A DNA stretch of 46,292 bases from Deltaproteobacteria bacterium (GTDB lineage: Bacteria; Myxococcota_A; Polyangia; Polyangiales; Polyangiaceae): contig QJWJ01000222.1 in NCBI GenBank assembly GCA_003235365.1, positions 1 through 46,292 of the forward strand. The letters run 5' to 3'. Under the pieces are notes generated by a model that worked only from the letters and a program-made list of their open reading frames with translations, searched no databases and was not told the DNA's origin. The position numbers were made by a program, and so were the translations under genes. The stretch's first letter is position 1. Each line of letters begins with the position of its first letter. Positions 24,567 to 32,485 of the stretch are shown here, piece after piece.

Positions 24567-25501
24567 TTGAACTCGAAGTGATAGGAGCCCGGGTGCTTTG
24601 GCGGCTGAAGGAAGCGCTCGATCCGTCCGGCCTGCTCGGCCTCCTGGGCGGCCTCCGCGAGTTTCGACCGCTGTGCTTCGGGGACGTCGTCGAGCGGGAC
24701 GTCGACTGAGTAGACGTCCTCGTTGTAGATGTGATTGAGGCAGCCGAGCTGGCGAGCGGTGGGCAGCTGGCTAATCAACTCCGCGGTCATGCGCTGAACG
24801 TTGACCGAATCGCTTTGTTTCGGATCGAAGACTTCGAGCACCGAGTCCCCTGCTGGACAGTACGTGGCTCGCGCCTTCTCCAGGTCTTCTTTTGCCAGCG
24901 CGTTCATGACTCGCGCCTGCCGCTCCGCGGTGCGTTCGACGAGCTCGAGGTGCGCTTCCTTCGCGTCGACGCCGGCCAACAGCGCGCTGAGCCATTTTTC
25001 GTCGGCCTCGCTCATCGTTCCCGCGGCGGTGTGTTTCTTCTTCGCTTCCGCGGGCTTCGTCGGTTCAGTCTCCGTTGAAGGCGCGGTGGCTGCGGGCCCT
25101 CGCGGGCCACCCGTGTCGGTGTCAGGTGCCGGCTTTCGTTGCGCTTTCGTGTCGGAATGTTTGGTCCCATCGGTCTTCGAAGCGTTCCCCTCGTGCCCCT
25201 TCCCATCGTCTGCGAGTGGGACGGTGCCAACGGACGGGGCCATCGTTGCCGCGGCCACGGCACTTTCGCTAGCAAAGGCGTCGGTTGCGACCACGACGCT
25301 CAACACCGCAAGACGAGCAATCTTCGATCCGAAGTGGTCGTGACGTCGTGCCGGGGCTGGGCACTCGGAGCGGCGCGTTGGGCGCGCGCCTGGAGTTGGA
25401 GATCGGTGCGCTCCGGATCGACGAGAGGTGCCGGCTCTGGACCGATCGGTTTGTTGGCCACGCATGCGGCCGAGCTTAGCGGTTGGTTTCCTGCGTCGCA
25501 A
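24560..25501 (-). CDS. uncharacterised exported or membrane-anchored protein
   Basis: Up to 313 residues; the true start is unclear. A hydrophobic segment (KIARLAVLSVVVATDAFAS, about 60-78) is preceded by a basic Arg/Pro-rich region that may be partly non-coding; ATG 25465 is an alternative. A Lys/Thr/Ala/Pro linker reaches about residue 160. A charged helical domain follows (EKWLSALLAGVDAKEAHLEL), with one conserved-looking Cys pair (TYCPAG and LGCLNHIY), ending HPGSYHFEFKR. No family recognised. It starts 12 bases after the VWA lipoprotein stop and is probably cotranscribed with it and the membrane protein upstream, so it may act with that pair. Confidence 0.6.
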   Translation of the reverse strand: MRRRKPTAKLGRMRGQQTDRSRAGTSRRSGAHRSPTPGARPTRRSECPAPARRHDHFGSKIARLAVLSVVVATDAFASESAVAAATMAPSVGTVPLADDGKGHEGNASKTDGTKHSDTKAQRKPAPDTDTGGPRGPAATAPSTETEPTKPAEAKKKHTAAGTMSEADEKWLSALLAGVDAKEAHLELVERTAERQARVMNALAKEDLEKARATYCPAGDSVLEVFDPKQSDSVNVQRMTAELISQLPTARQLGCLNHIYNEDVYSVDVPLDDVPEAQRSKLAEAAQEAEQAGRIERFLQPPKHPGSYHFEFKR

Positions 25502-25513
25502 CGCTGAGCTCCC

Positions 25514-27190
25514 TCAGTCGTATCCCCACAGGGGCGGCGAGGCCGCCTGAACGTCTTCGGGAGGTGCTTGTTGCTCGACGAGATCGGCCAGTTGACGCAC
25601 GACTTGCTGATCGGCCTCGATGTCCTCGTCGGGATTGTCTTGAAGCCACTCGGTAACCGCGCCGTCCAGGCTGGAAAGTGCAACCAGCGCAGCGGACGTA
25701 TCTCCGATGTGCACGGCTTGGAGGGCTGCATGAATGCCGGCATAGATGTTGAGCATCACGAAGCTTTTCTCGACGCTCGCATCGTCGAAGTGGCCTTCTG
25801 GCGGTGTCTCGCCGGGATCCAGCGGTGAATCGATGTCAGCGAGCTGTTCGAAGGTCCGCTTTCCGTCGATGTTGGCCTCGCGGTAGTCGAGGTGGACGGT
25901 CCCCACGTCGTGCAGCGTTTCGGGGTCATTGGCCGCATCGTTGCGTGGTGTGAGCTCGACGATGATCACGCCGCCGCCCCCGCGGCGTCCGAGTGCAGCG
26001 TCCGAGTCGCTCGTTCGCTGAGCAATCTGCAGGATGGGCATCTCCATCTCGACCAAGTCGCGCCGCACGAAGGCTCGGTCGGTGCCGAACACGGCGCGCG
26101 CCTGGTATTGAGGGGCGACCTCGACGGTGAGTTTCGCGTCGCGTGCCAATGGAACGAGGCTGGTCTGCAGCTCTTCGGTGAACACCTCACCCAGCGCCCG
26201 CGGTTCGTCGATGAAGTAATAGGATCCGGCGCCCTCCACCGACAATCGTCGCAGCAGTTCCGAGTCGAACTCGTCGCCGACCCCGATTGTCGATAGTGAG
26301 ATCCCGCGTCGAGTGTACGCTCGAGCCAGGCCGACGGGGCGTTCCTCGTCAGTAAACCCGGCGGTGGAATCGCCGTCCGAGAGCAGCAGCACGCGGCGTT
26401 GTCGCGGAGCGTTTGGCTCGTGGTTCCCCTCCGAATCGTCGGTTTCAGCAAGCCGATCGAGTTCGCCGTACGCGGCGCTCAGACCCGCGTAGATGTTCGT
26501 TCCGCCATCGGCGTGCAGCGTGTCGATGACGGCTTCCAACTCCGTCCAGTCACCTTGGGCTCCACTGAGTAGTACGTGCGCTTGGTTGTCGAAGGTGATC
26601 AATGACACCCGGTCGTCAGGTTGAAGGTTGGGGACCATCAGGTGCAGGCCCAAGATCAGGTACTCGATTGCCGCTCCGGCCATCGAACCGCTGGTGTCGA
26701 GTGCCAGCACCAGATCTAATGGTTGTCTGGGCGAGTCCGCGGCCAGCCGTGTGTTCATTCCGATGAACAACATCGTACAGTTGGCACCGTCGATCATGTT
26801 GCCCATCACTCCTAGACGTGCGTGCAGACATACCGGCTGATCGCAGCTTGGTTCGGGCAGAACGATCTTGTGCTCGTTGAAGAAGCCGACGTCGTCGAAC
26901 AGTTCTGCTGTCGGCAATTGGGATTGGTCGAGCCGTTCTCGGAACGCTCCGAAGTCTTGTGCGCCTCCTTGGCTGACACCCGCGCTCGGCGCGAACGCAG
27001 CAAGCCCCTGATCTGAGCTGCCCTCCTCTGCCGAGCAACCTGCCGCCAACGTGGCCGTCAACACGACACAGCAAGCCAGCCAACGACGTGACCGAAAAGG
27101 ATGTTCACCTGAAGGTCGTAGATTGAACCCTGCGCTCGGTGAAGAGTTCTGTCGCAGGGGTGGCGCGGATGCGACGGTTCTCGTGCTCAT
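25514..27190 (-). CDS. VWA-domain lipoprotein
   Basis: 558 residues from ATG 27190, fixed by a four-base ATGA overlap with the upstream gene. Signal peptide WLACCVVLTATLAAGC gives a lipidated Cys. The VWA domain (about 135-330) has a complete metal-ion site: LALDTSGSMAG (DxSxS), GGTNIYAGLS (Thr) and LLLSDGDST (Asp). After it a beta-rich region (KLTVEVAPQYQARAVFG) resembles the part following VWA in YfbK-type proteins. The last about 120 residues are acidic. VWA domains bind protein ligands or assemble complexes; this one is probably at the periplasmic face of the outer or inner membrane. Middle gene of a three-gene unit. Confidence 0.85.
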   Translation of the reverse strand: MSTRTVASAPPLRQNSSPSAGFNLRPSGEHPFRSRRWLACCVVLTATLAAGCSAEEGSSDQGLAAFAPSAGVSQGGAQDFGAFRERLDQSQLPTAELFDDVGFFNEHKIVLPEPSCDQPVCLHARLGVMGNMIDGANCTMLFIGMNTRLAADSPRQPLDLVLALDTSGSMAGAAIEYLILGLHLMVPNLQPDDRVSLITFDNQAHVLLSGAQGDWTELEAVIDTLHADGGTNIYAGLSAAYGELDRLAETDDSEGNHEPNAPRQRRVLLLSDGDSTAGFTDEERPVGLARAYTRRGISLSTIGVGDEFDSELLRRLSVEGAGSYYFIDEPRALGEVFTEELQTSLVPLARDAKLTVEVAPQYQARAVFGTDRAFVRRDLVEMEMPILQIAQRTSDSDAALGRRGGGGVIIVELTPRNDAANDPETLHDVGTVHLDYREANIDGKRTFEQLADIDSPLDPGETPPEGHFDDASVEKSFVMLNIYAGIHAALQAVHIGDTSAALVALSSLDGAVTEWLQDNPDEDIEADQQVVRQLADLVEQQAPPEDVQAASPPLWGYD

Positions 27191-29187
27191 TGCTCTTGCT
27201 CCTCGGTCAGGACGAAGCCGCTGAATTTCGGCTGCAGCGTTTCGATGCCCTCGCTCGCTTCGGCGACGGCCACGTGACGTCCCCCCGTGGATCCAACCAC
27301 GTATCGACGGGTACCCGCGTCGAAGGTTGTCGTCTCGCCGAAGCCCAGGGTGGCGGTCCCCCAGGGGCTGTTGACCGACAACAGCGTCGGTCGTGCCGAC
27401 TGCGGTGGGTCGTCTTGGGTGAGTAGCGGACAGCGCTCGTTCGGAGTCGGCCGCAGTTCGAAGGGCGACTCTCGGACGCTCGCACTGTCCGCGAACAGCT
27501 GTAGTCGCGTCGAACCAGCCGGCGCGGCCAACGTCAACGCGTTGACCGTCACAATCTTCACTTCGAACTGCGAACCTACGGCGAAGGGCACGAATTGCGC
27601 CGGGACACACACGAACAGCTCGGCTTGCGCCGCCTGGGGCTCGGTACTCGATGAGGGGTGCGTGGCGGCTGCGTCGTCGGGTGGGGGCCCGGCATCGGTG
27701 TCAGCGATCACGAGCGAATCCCCTGAATCGCCCGCTGTGGTTCCGGTGGCTGCATCGAGCTCGTCGAAGACGGAAGCGGAGCGCCCCGAGTCGACACCCG
27801 TGCTGGCATCGCCAACGTTGCCAGGCCCGTCGCGCGGGGCAGCCAGGTGTTCTTCCGGTGGCGCTCCGCCGTCCGCTGAGTCGTTCACGTGGTTCCGCCC
27901 TGCCGCGCCGTCGGATACACCCGGGAGCTTCGGCTGGAGTGCGCTAACGGGCGCGGGAGCGACCGAGATCACTGTCGTCTGACGCGGATTCGACTGGTTC
28001 GGCACCGAGTCGGCGGGCGTGGCTTCCGCTCGTGAGAGCGCCAGTTGAACACAGCCGTCTGCCAGGTCTGTCCGCCGCGCGACGCGATACGTGCCCGCGC
28101 TCAGTCCGGTGCTGGCCCACAGCTGCCCAGCACGCTGCGCGTCGGGACACTCTCGGCTTTCAGTCCTCGGAGTGAAATCGTGAAGCAGCCCTTTTGTATC
28201 TCCGGCTGAATCTTCGTCGCTCAGATCCGTCGCCACCTCTCCGTCGAAGATGACCAGAACGGTTTCCGGGTCGTCGGTGGGATCTTCGTCGGTCCAGGTG
28301 CGCCAGAAGGGCCGATTGGGCAACGGTTCCCAGAAAACCAGCTTGGGAGCGTTCCCTTCGAGTTGAACGATCGCCGCAAAGCAGGTGGTGGAGGTCGTGT
28401 TTCCGTTCCACCAAGACAGGTCGAAGCTCTGGAGCGGAGCCAGGTTCACGCGCTGGATCGGGTTGAACGCGCTGCGGGGCAGTACGCGGCCAGGCTCGCT
28501 CGAGATCTCGTCACAATCGAGCACGACGTCAGTTCTCAGCGATTGCACTTTGAGCACCGTGGCGTGTTCGTCAGAGGTGTTTACCACCGCCGGTGAGGTG
28601 CTCCAGTACACCGTCCCCTGAGTTCCGTCAGGCACCCGCGAAGTCGCCGCACAGCCGAGCGCACCGACGACGACTGCGGCGCGGTGCAGGCGTGACGTGC
28701 TGGGTCCCGTTGCGCCAGCCTGCGTGGTCGCGCAGCCCGCATCGAAGTAGTCTCGAAAGACGTGTGCGCTCAGCAGCAAGGCGGGCAACGCCAGCAGGTC
28801 GGTCAAATCCGAGACGGTGCGGGATGGGACCCCCAACAACGCCATGGCAGTATCGACGACGCGTGCGAAGTCCGCCGAAACCTGCAGAGCCGAGAACACT
28901 CCGCCAACCAGCAAGCAGCTGGCCGGCAGTGGCCAGCGCGCGCAGGAACGCGACGCTGTCTTGCCCACAACCATGCGTATCCAGCTGCGCAGCAATACGG
29001 CCAGCAATGGCGGCGCGAGATACAAGCCTACGACGTCGCTCAGTTTGCTGGTGATGGCGCCGGGGACCCAGTCGCTGCCTTTGAGCAGGTGGTCATTGCA
29101 CACCAGCAGCCCCAGCGCTGTCAGCCAGTGCCAAGTTAACATCGGTGATCGAGGCGGTATGCCGCGGCGCTGCGCTTCGATGGACAT
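27187..29187 (-). CDS. multi-pass membrane protein with long periplasmic domain
   Basis: 666 residues from ATG 29187, which has GGAG five bases upstream; GTG 29214 is less likely. Four to five hydrophobic helices lie in the first about 190 residues (WLTALGLLVCNDHLL, YLAPPLLAVLLRSW, PASCLLVGGVFSALQVS, LTDLLALPALLLSAHVF, and AAVVVGALGCAA). The remaining about 470 residues are probably extracytoplasmic. These include a segment with Cys and Trp-rich strands and then an Asp/Ala/Ser-rich linker (about 430-520), followed by a small beta domain ending FVLTEEQEQ. No family recognised. The stop overlaps the VWA lipoprotein start (ATGA), so the two products are made together. Confidence 0.65.
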   Translation of the reverse strand: MSIEAQRRGIPPRSPMLTWHWLTALGLLVCNDHLLKGSDWVPGAITSKLSDVVGLYLAPPLLAVLLRSWIRMVVGKTASRSCARWPLPASCLLVGGVFSALQVSADFARVVDTAMALLGVPSRTVSDLTDLLALPALLLSAHVFRDYFDAGCATTQAGATGPSTSRLHRAAVVVGALGCAATSRVPDGTQGTVYWSTSPAVVNTSDEHATVLKVQSLRTDVVLDCDEISSEPGRVLPRSAFNPIQRVNLAPLQSFDLSWWNGNTTSTTCFAAIVQLEGNAPKLVFWEPLPNRPFWRTWTDEDPTDDPETVLVIFDGEVATDLSDEDSAGDTKGLLHDFTPRTESRECPDAQRAGQLWASTGLSAGTYRVARRTDLADGCVQLALSRAEATPADSVPNQSNPRQTTVISVAPAPVSALQPKLPGVSDGAAGRNHVNDSADGGAPPEEHLAAPRDGPGNVGDASTGVDSGRSASVFDELDAATGTTAGDSGDSLVIADTDAGPPPDDAAATHPSSSTEPQAAQAELFVCVPAQFVPFAVGSQFEVKIVTVNALTLAAPAGSTRLQLFADSASVRESPFELRPTPNERCPLLTQDDPPQSARPTLLSVNSPWGTATLGFGETTTFDAGTRRYVVGSTGGRHVAVAEASEGIETLQPKFSGFVLTEEQEQ

Positions 29188-29302
29188 CGGACTCCAGCGG
29201 TTGAGGGTAAGCACGGAAGGAGTGGGCGCAGATGAACGACGCCGCAGAGACGACTATGCCCAGCACTCGAAACCCTGTCCAGTACAGCTCCGAACATTCT
29301 GT

Positions 29303-29366
29303 CGCTCCATTTGGAGCGGTGGTGTCCGGATCTGTTAGATGGGAGGGCCGTCCCTCCCGGTTTTTT
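29303..29366 (+). ncRNA. candidate 3' part of a small RNA or leader
   Basis: CGCTCC-ATTT-GGAGCG (29303-29318), ATCT-GTT-AGAT (29330-29340) and the terminator (29341-29366) follow each other on the plus strand. This is the layout of a small RNA end or an attenuator for the VOC gene 204 bases downstream. The 5' end is not visible. Confidence 0.4.
29341..29366 (+). terminator. strong intrinsic terminator with no upstream gene
   Basis: GGGAGGG (29341-29347) pairs with CCCTCCC (29352-29358) around a four-base loop and is followed by GG and six T. On the minus strand no T-run follows, so it works on plus-strand RNA. The nearest plus-strand gene upstream is slyX, 4.8 kb away on the far side of a minus-strand gene cluster. 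Confidence 0.8.
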
Positions 29367-29570
29367 GCAGGTCAGTTCGTCGCCCGGGTTTGACCAGAAG
29401 CCACGGCAGGGCCCTGTCGCGTGCGTCGCCCGTGCTCCTTCGATCTGCACTCCGAGTGACGAGAGGGAGATCGCTGCGGCATCGGCTGGGCTCGATCTGC
29501 GCCGGTTTCCGTTTGCTCTCCAGCCACCTCGCAGTACCCTGCGTGTGAACCGTCGTCGAGGAGGCCGCGT

Positions 29571-30074
29571 ATGTACCCGGGATACCCGTTGTTCTGTCTC
29601 AAGTCGTCTGATTTGACCGAGTCCAAACGCTTCTATCAGGCGCTTGGAATGGAGGTCGTCGACGAGTTGGAGAATCGGGTCGTGCTTCGCCGCGGCAGCT
29701 TCTGTTTCGCCCTCATGACTTTCCTAGACGACGATCTCCTCAACTTCCGCGGCGAGGATGCTTTCGCGGTCCAGGCCCACCTCGCGCGGCATGGGCTTTT
29801 TCCGCCTGGTGAGCCCGAGCGCTACCGCAAAGAGCAGCACGATGCTGATGCCGACGGCGCCTGCTGGGCGACGGTCGACCCAGAGGGGCGAGCGCTCCTC
29901 TTCGACACCAATCAGAACGAAGTTGGTCCCGTCGCGAAGCAGCGCCGGATCACGCAGCTGTTGCGCAATACCGAGCAGGATCTCCTCGACGTCGGCGCTA
30001 GCGACGCGTGTCTGGCGGCATTCCGAGAGCACGTATTGAGCCGGTTTGGATCACCCGATTCGCAGAGTGAATGA
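29571..30074 (+). CDS. VOC-superfamily (glyoxalase/dioxygenase fold) protein
   Basis: 167 residues; GAGGAGG seven bases before the ATG fixes the start. The first about 115 residues are a vicinal-oxygen-chelate domain: LKSSDLTESKRFYQALGMEV (10-29) is the classic first beta-alpha unit, and ACWATVDPEGRALLFDTNQN carries the last strand. Metal-ligand positions are not obvious: the usual His near the N-terminus is replaced (CLKSSD) and the Glu near the end is Asp (LLFDTNQ), so it may bind a ligand without being a glyoxalase. A helical tail of about 45 residues follows. The downstream small Cys-rich gene is 54 bases away and may be cotranscribed. Confidence 0.75.
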   Translation: MYPGYPLFCLKSSDLTESKRFYQALGMEVVDELENRVVLRRGSFCFALMTFLDDDLLNFRGEDAFAVQAHLARHGLFPPGEPERYRKEQHDADADGACWATVDPEGRALLFDTNQNEVGPVAKQRRITQLLRNTEQDLLDVGASDACLAAFREHVLSRFGSPDSQSE

Positions 30075-30128
30075 CTCGAGGTGGCGTTGGCGTGGCTGCA
30101 CCACGCTTGGCGTCATCTCACCAAGATC

Positions 30129-30341
30129 ATGGAAACCATCGAGACGCGCACCGAAATCACGTGCCCAATCTGTGGCCATCGCGAGGTGGAGCAGATGCCG
30201 ACGGATCACTGCCTGGTGCGCTACGAATGTCGACGGTGCAGAACGCTGCTGCGGCCACTCGAGGGCGACTGCTGCGTCTTCTGCTCGTACGCCACGAGGC
30301 CGTGCCCGCCCGTCCAGGCATCGGGTAAATCCTGCTGCTGA
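30129..30341 (+). CDS. 11-cysteine putative zinc-binding microprotein
   Basis: 70 residues from ATG 30129 (an in-frame GTG at 30081 would add 16). Eleven Cys: CPICGH (12-17), HC at 27-28, CRRC (35-38), GDCCVFCSY (46-54) and then CPP and a terminal CC. The GDCCVFCSY...CPP signature recurs in small proteins I have seen beside metal-transport genes in many bacteria, but no function is known. Two zinc knuckles are likely. It lies between the VOC gene and, convergently, an HMA-CDF metal transporter, which supports a metal-related job (inference). Confidence 0.7.
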   Translation: METIETRTEITCPICGHREVEQMPTDHCLVRYECRRCRTLLRPLEGDCCVFCSYATRPCPPVQASGKSCC

Positions 30342-30448
30342 CCAGAGTCCGGGACGACGCAAGTGCAACGGCCCTGGGCGGCGAATCCCCCAAATCCTGC
30401 ACGCAATCAGGCCCTGGGGGATTCGCTCAGCGTCTCGTGGGCGAAGCG

Positions 30449-31315
30449 CTACTTCGCAGCGCTGGTCGAGAGGCGCACGATGCGCAGCGCCCCATACAGG
30501 ACGAAGGCCGCGATTGCGCCGCCGACCACCAGGTCGGGCACGCCAGAACCCGTGGTGAGCACCAGTGCACCAGCGAGGATCACGCCGAGATTGGCGACCG
30601 CGTCCGTTGCCGTGAAGATCCAGCTTGCCTTCATGTGGGCGCCCGCGTCGCGATGCGCGCTCAGTAGTCTGGCGCACGCCAGATTGGCCACGAGCGCTGC
30701 GCTGGCGGTCGCGATCATCGTCAGTGATAGTGGATCGCTGCCGACGATCGCACGCCGCGCCACTTCGGCCACGACGCCGAGTCCCATGATAACCTGCATG
30801 GCGCCGGCCAACAGCGCCGCGCGATGCTGAGCCTTCACCGAACGTCCAACGACGTATAGTCCCACCACGTAGACCAGCGCGTCGGCGAGCATGTCCAGCG
30901 AATCCGCGAGCAGTCCGGTCGACTCCGCCAGCCAACCCGCGATCAGCTCCACCACGAACATCGCGGCATTGATGACGAGCACGGCTTGCAGCACCGCGCG
31001 CTCCGAAGCCAGATCGGCCGGCACCCGGCGGCGGTCGACCATCGCCGCAGACCCATCGAGCAACTCCGCCCCAAACCCGAGTCCGGCCAACTTCGTTCGA
31101 ATCGCCTCAGCGTTTCCGAGGTGCTCGACCGTCACCCGTCGCAACTCGAGGTCGATGGCCACTGACGCGACCTCTGCCAATTCTCCCAGCGTCATTCGTA
31201 CCAAGCCCGCTTCAGTGGGGCAGTCCATGCCCGGCACGGAGAACACCGAGACATGACCCATTCCCGCGGGCTCTTCTGGCCTGGAGGTCTCACGACCTGG
31301 TCCCGAAAGCACCAT
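30449..31315 (-). CDS. HMA-CDF fusion metal transporter
   Basis: 288 residues from ATG 31315, which has GGAAAGG about eight bases upstream; ATG 31261 is an alternative. An N-terminal heavy-metal-associated-like domain has VPGMDCPTE (27-35) in place of GMxCxxC, so Cys32 is the only thiol, with Glu35 in the second position. A six-helix cation diffusion facilitator core follows. TM2 carries D141-MLA-D145, like the DxxxD of E. coli YiiP, but the TM5 HxxxD reads F234-TAT-D238. The protein stops right after TM6 (VLYGALRIVRL), lacking the usual C-terminal cytoplasmic domain. Heavy-metal export is inferred; the metal is not predictable from these changes. Confidence 0.85.
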   Translation of the reverse strand: MVLSGPGRETSRPEEPAGMGHVSVFSVPGMDCPTEAGLVRMTLGELAEVASVAIDLELRRVTVEHLGNAEAIRTKLAGLGFGAELLDGSAAMVDRRRVPADLASERAVLQAVLVINAAMFVVELIAGWLAESTGLLADSLDMLADALVYVVGLYVVGRSVKAQHRAALLAGAMQVIMGLGVVAEVARRAIVGSDPLSLTMIATASAALVANLACARLLSAHRDAGAHMKASWIFTATDAVANLGVILAGALVLTTGSGVPDLVVGGAIAAFVLYGALRIVRLSTSAAK

Positions 31316-31618
31316 GACTTACGCCTTTCCGCGCTGTTGCGCGCCGGACGCGCTCATGACGGACGCAACCCGAGCGAATGGGCCCCGCACCTGCTTCACT
31401 GGGGTGGGATTGAACTGAGCTCTGCACGACACTCCTTGCCTTGAGGCTATTATCACACTGGTCGATGGCGTGCTGCCCGACCAGGCACGACCTGGTGCCT
31501 GCGCCCCCGTGTGGTTCGGCCACGGATGGCAGCGTGGTCGTCGGACACGCGCCGACGGAAAAGCGCGGCTCAATTACGGCTGCCCGGTCCCGTTCGCTTT
31601 GCCCTTGAAGTTCGGCGG
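31316..31618. other. 303-base intergenic stretch with transporter promoter region
   Basis: It lies between the minus-strand HMA-CDF gene and the AraC-type gene. On the minus strand a TGTGATAAT extended -10 element is visible (31449-31457), with no good -35. An AGGCAC/GTGCCT hairpin is near 31482-31499. No coding frame is convincing. Confidence 0.4.
31449..31457 (-). promoter_or_regulatory. possible extended -10 promoter for HMA-CDF gene
   Basis: Minus strand reads TGTGATAAT: an extended -10 TG and a GATAAT hexamer, 134 bases before the transporter start. No TTGACA-like -35 is found 16-18 bases upstream. Confidence 0.35.
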
Positions 31619-32485
31619 TCAGAGCCGCGCAGCGACAGGCGAGCTTCGACGTAGTTCGCTGGCGCGCTTGAAGTACACGCCGGGCGTGGTGCCGACGAGT
31701 CTGCGGAAGTCGCCGATGAGGTGGGCTTGATCGAAGTATCCGGCGTCAGCTGCGATGCGTGCCCAGTCGCAAGAGGTCGCCGCCATGTCCAATGCGCGTT
31801 GCAGGCGTATGGTGCGTGCGAATGCTTTGGGGCCGATGCCCACGTTCTCGGTAAACGCGCGACGCAGGTGGCGCTCTGTCACGCCCAGACGCTCGGCAAC
31901 GCGCTCGACTCGAGGTTCACCCTCTTCGAGCAAGGCGACGGCGCGCCGAGCGAGTTGCGCCGATGCGGTTTGAATGATCCGTTCGGCGCGCAGCGTGAGC
32001 TCGACGCGAACGCGGTTCAGCACTGCTCCTTCCGACCTCGCATCGAGTAGCTCAGCGCACAGATCGGCCGCCGCGCGGCCCCACAGGTCTTGCAGCGGCA
32101 CTACCTGATCCGTCAGCTCATTCGCTGCCACCCCCAGCAGTGGCGCCGACCAACCAGGTTTCAGCCGCACGATCACCGTCCAATCTACCCCCGTCTTGCT
32201 CTTGAACAGTGCGCGAGTGTGGGGGCCGGCGACCCACAGGTCTCCCCGGCGCCTGCCGTCGAGCAGACGAAAGACCAGCGACGTTCTACCGTCCGGATAG
32301 CGTTCGACGTGAAACGCTTGCCCCGGGATGGGTGCAATCACCCGGACCTCTTCGACGAAACGCTCGAGCAGGGAGGTGTGCGGACTGATCGCCTGGGTCA
32401 CCGTCGGTAGTGTGAGGTACCCCGCGCTGCCATTCAAGTCGACGTCGGTGTGCGCGATCGTGAGCGCGGGCCGACTAGCGCTCAC
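31619..32485 (-). CDS. AraC-family transcriptional regulator
   Basis: 288 residues. The C-terminal about 100 residues have both helix-turn-helix units: VAERLGVTERHLRRAFTENV (about 207-226) and the second near IAADAGYFDQAHLIGDFRRL, followed by GTTPGVYFKR, the AraC signature end. The N-terminal part has the beta-rich segment HVERYPDGRTSLVFRL typical of the DUF6597-type sensor domain. The start overlaps the end of the aldo/keto reductase gene by 11 bases, so they form an operon and the regulator likely controls that enzyme or responds to its substrate (inference). Confidence 0.88.
   Translation of the reverse strand: MSASRPALTIAHTDVDLNGSAGYLTLPTVTQAISPHTSLLERFVEEVRVIAPIPGQAFHVERYPDGRTSLVFRLLDGRRRGDLWVAGPHTRALFKSKTGVDWTVIVRLKPGWSAPLLGVAANELTDQVVPLQDLWGRAAADLCAELLDARSEGAVLNRVRVELTLRAERIIQTASAQLARRAVALLEEGEPRVERVAERLGVTERHLRRAFTENVGIGPKAFARTIRLQRALDMAATSCDWARIAADAGYFDQAHLIGDFRRLVGTTPGVYFKRASELRRSSPVAARL

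Larger units (their letters stand above)
29188..29570. other. 383-base divergent intergenic region with an orphan terminator
   Basis: It lies between the minus-strand membrane protein and the plus-strand VOC gene. It holds two small hairpins (29303-29318 and 29330-29340) and a strong plus-strand intrinsic terminator (29341-29366). Bases 29370-29570 show no other feature than a GAGGAGG ribosome binding site for the VOC gene. Confidence 0.5.

Noticed and set aside
30051..30935. 294-codon minus-strand frame overlapping the CDF gene and microprotein
   Set aside because: Low-complexity Arg/Gly sequence in a different frame from the transporter; shadow.
31430..31460. MerR-type operator before the HMA-CDF gene (CCTTGCCTTGAGG)
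   Set aside because: The two halves are not symmetrical enough and do not lie between -35 and -10 elements.
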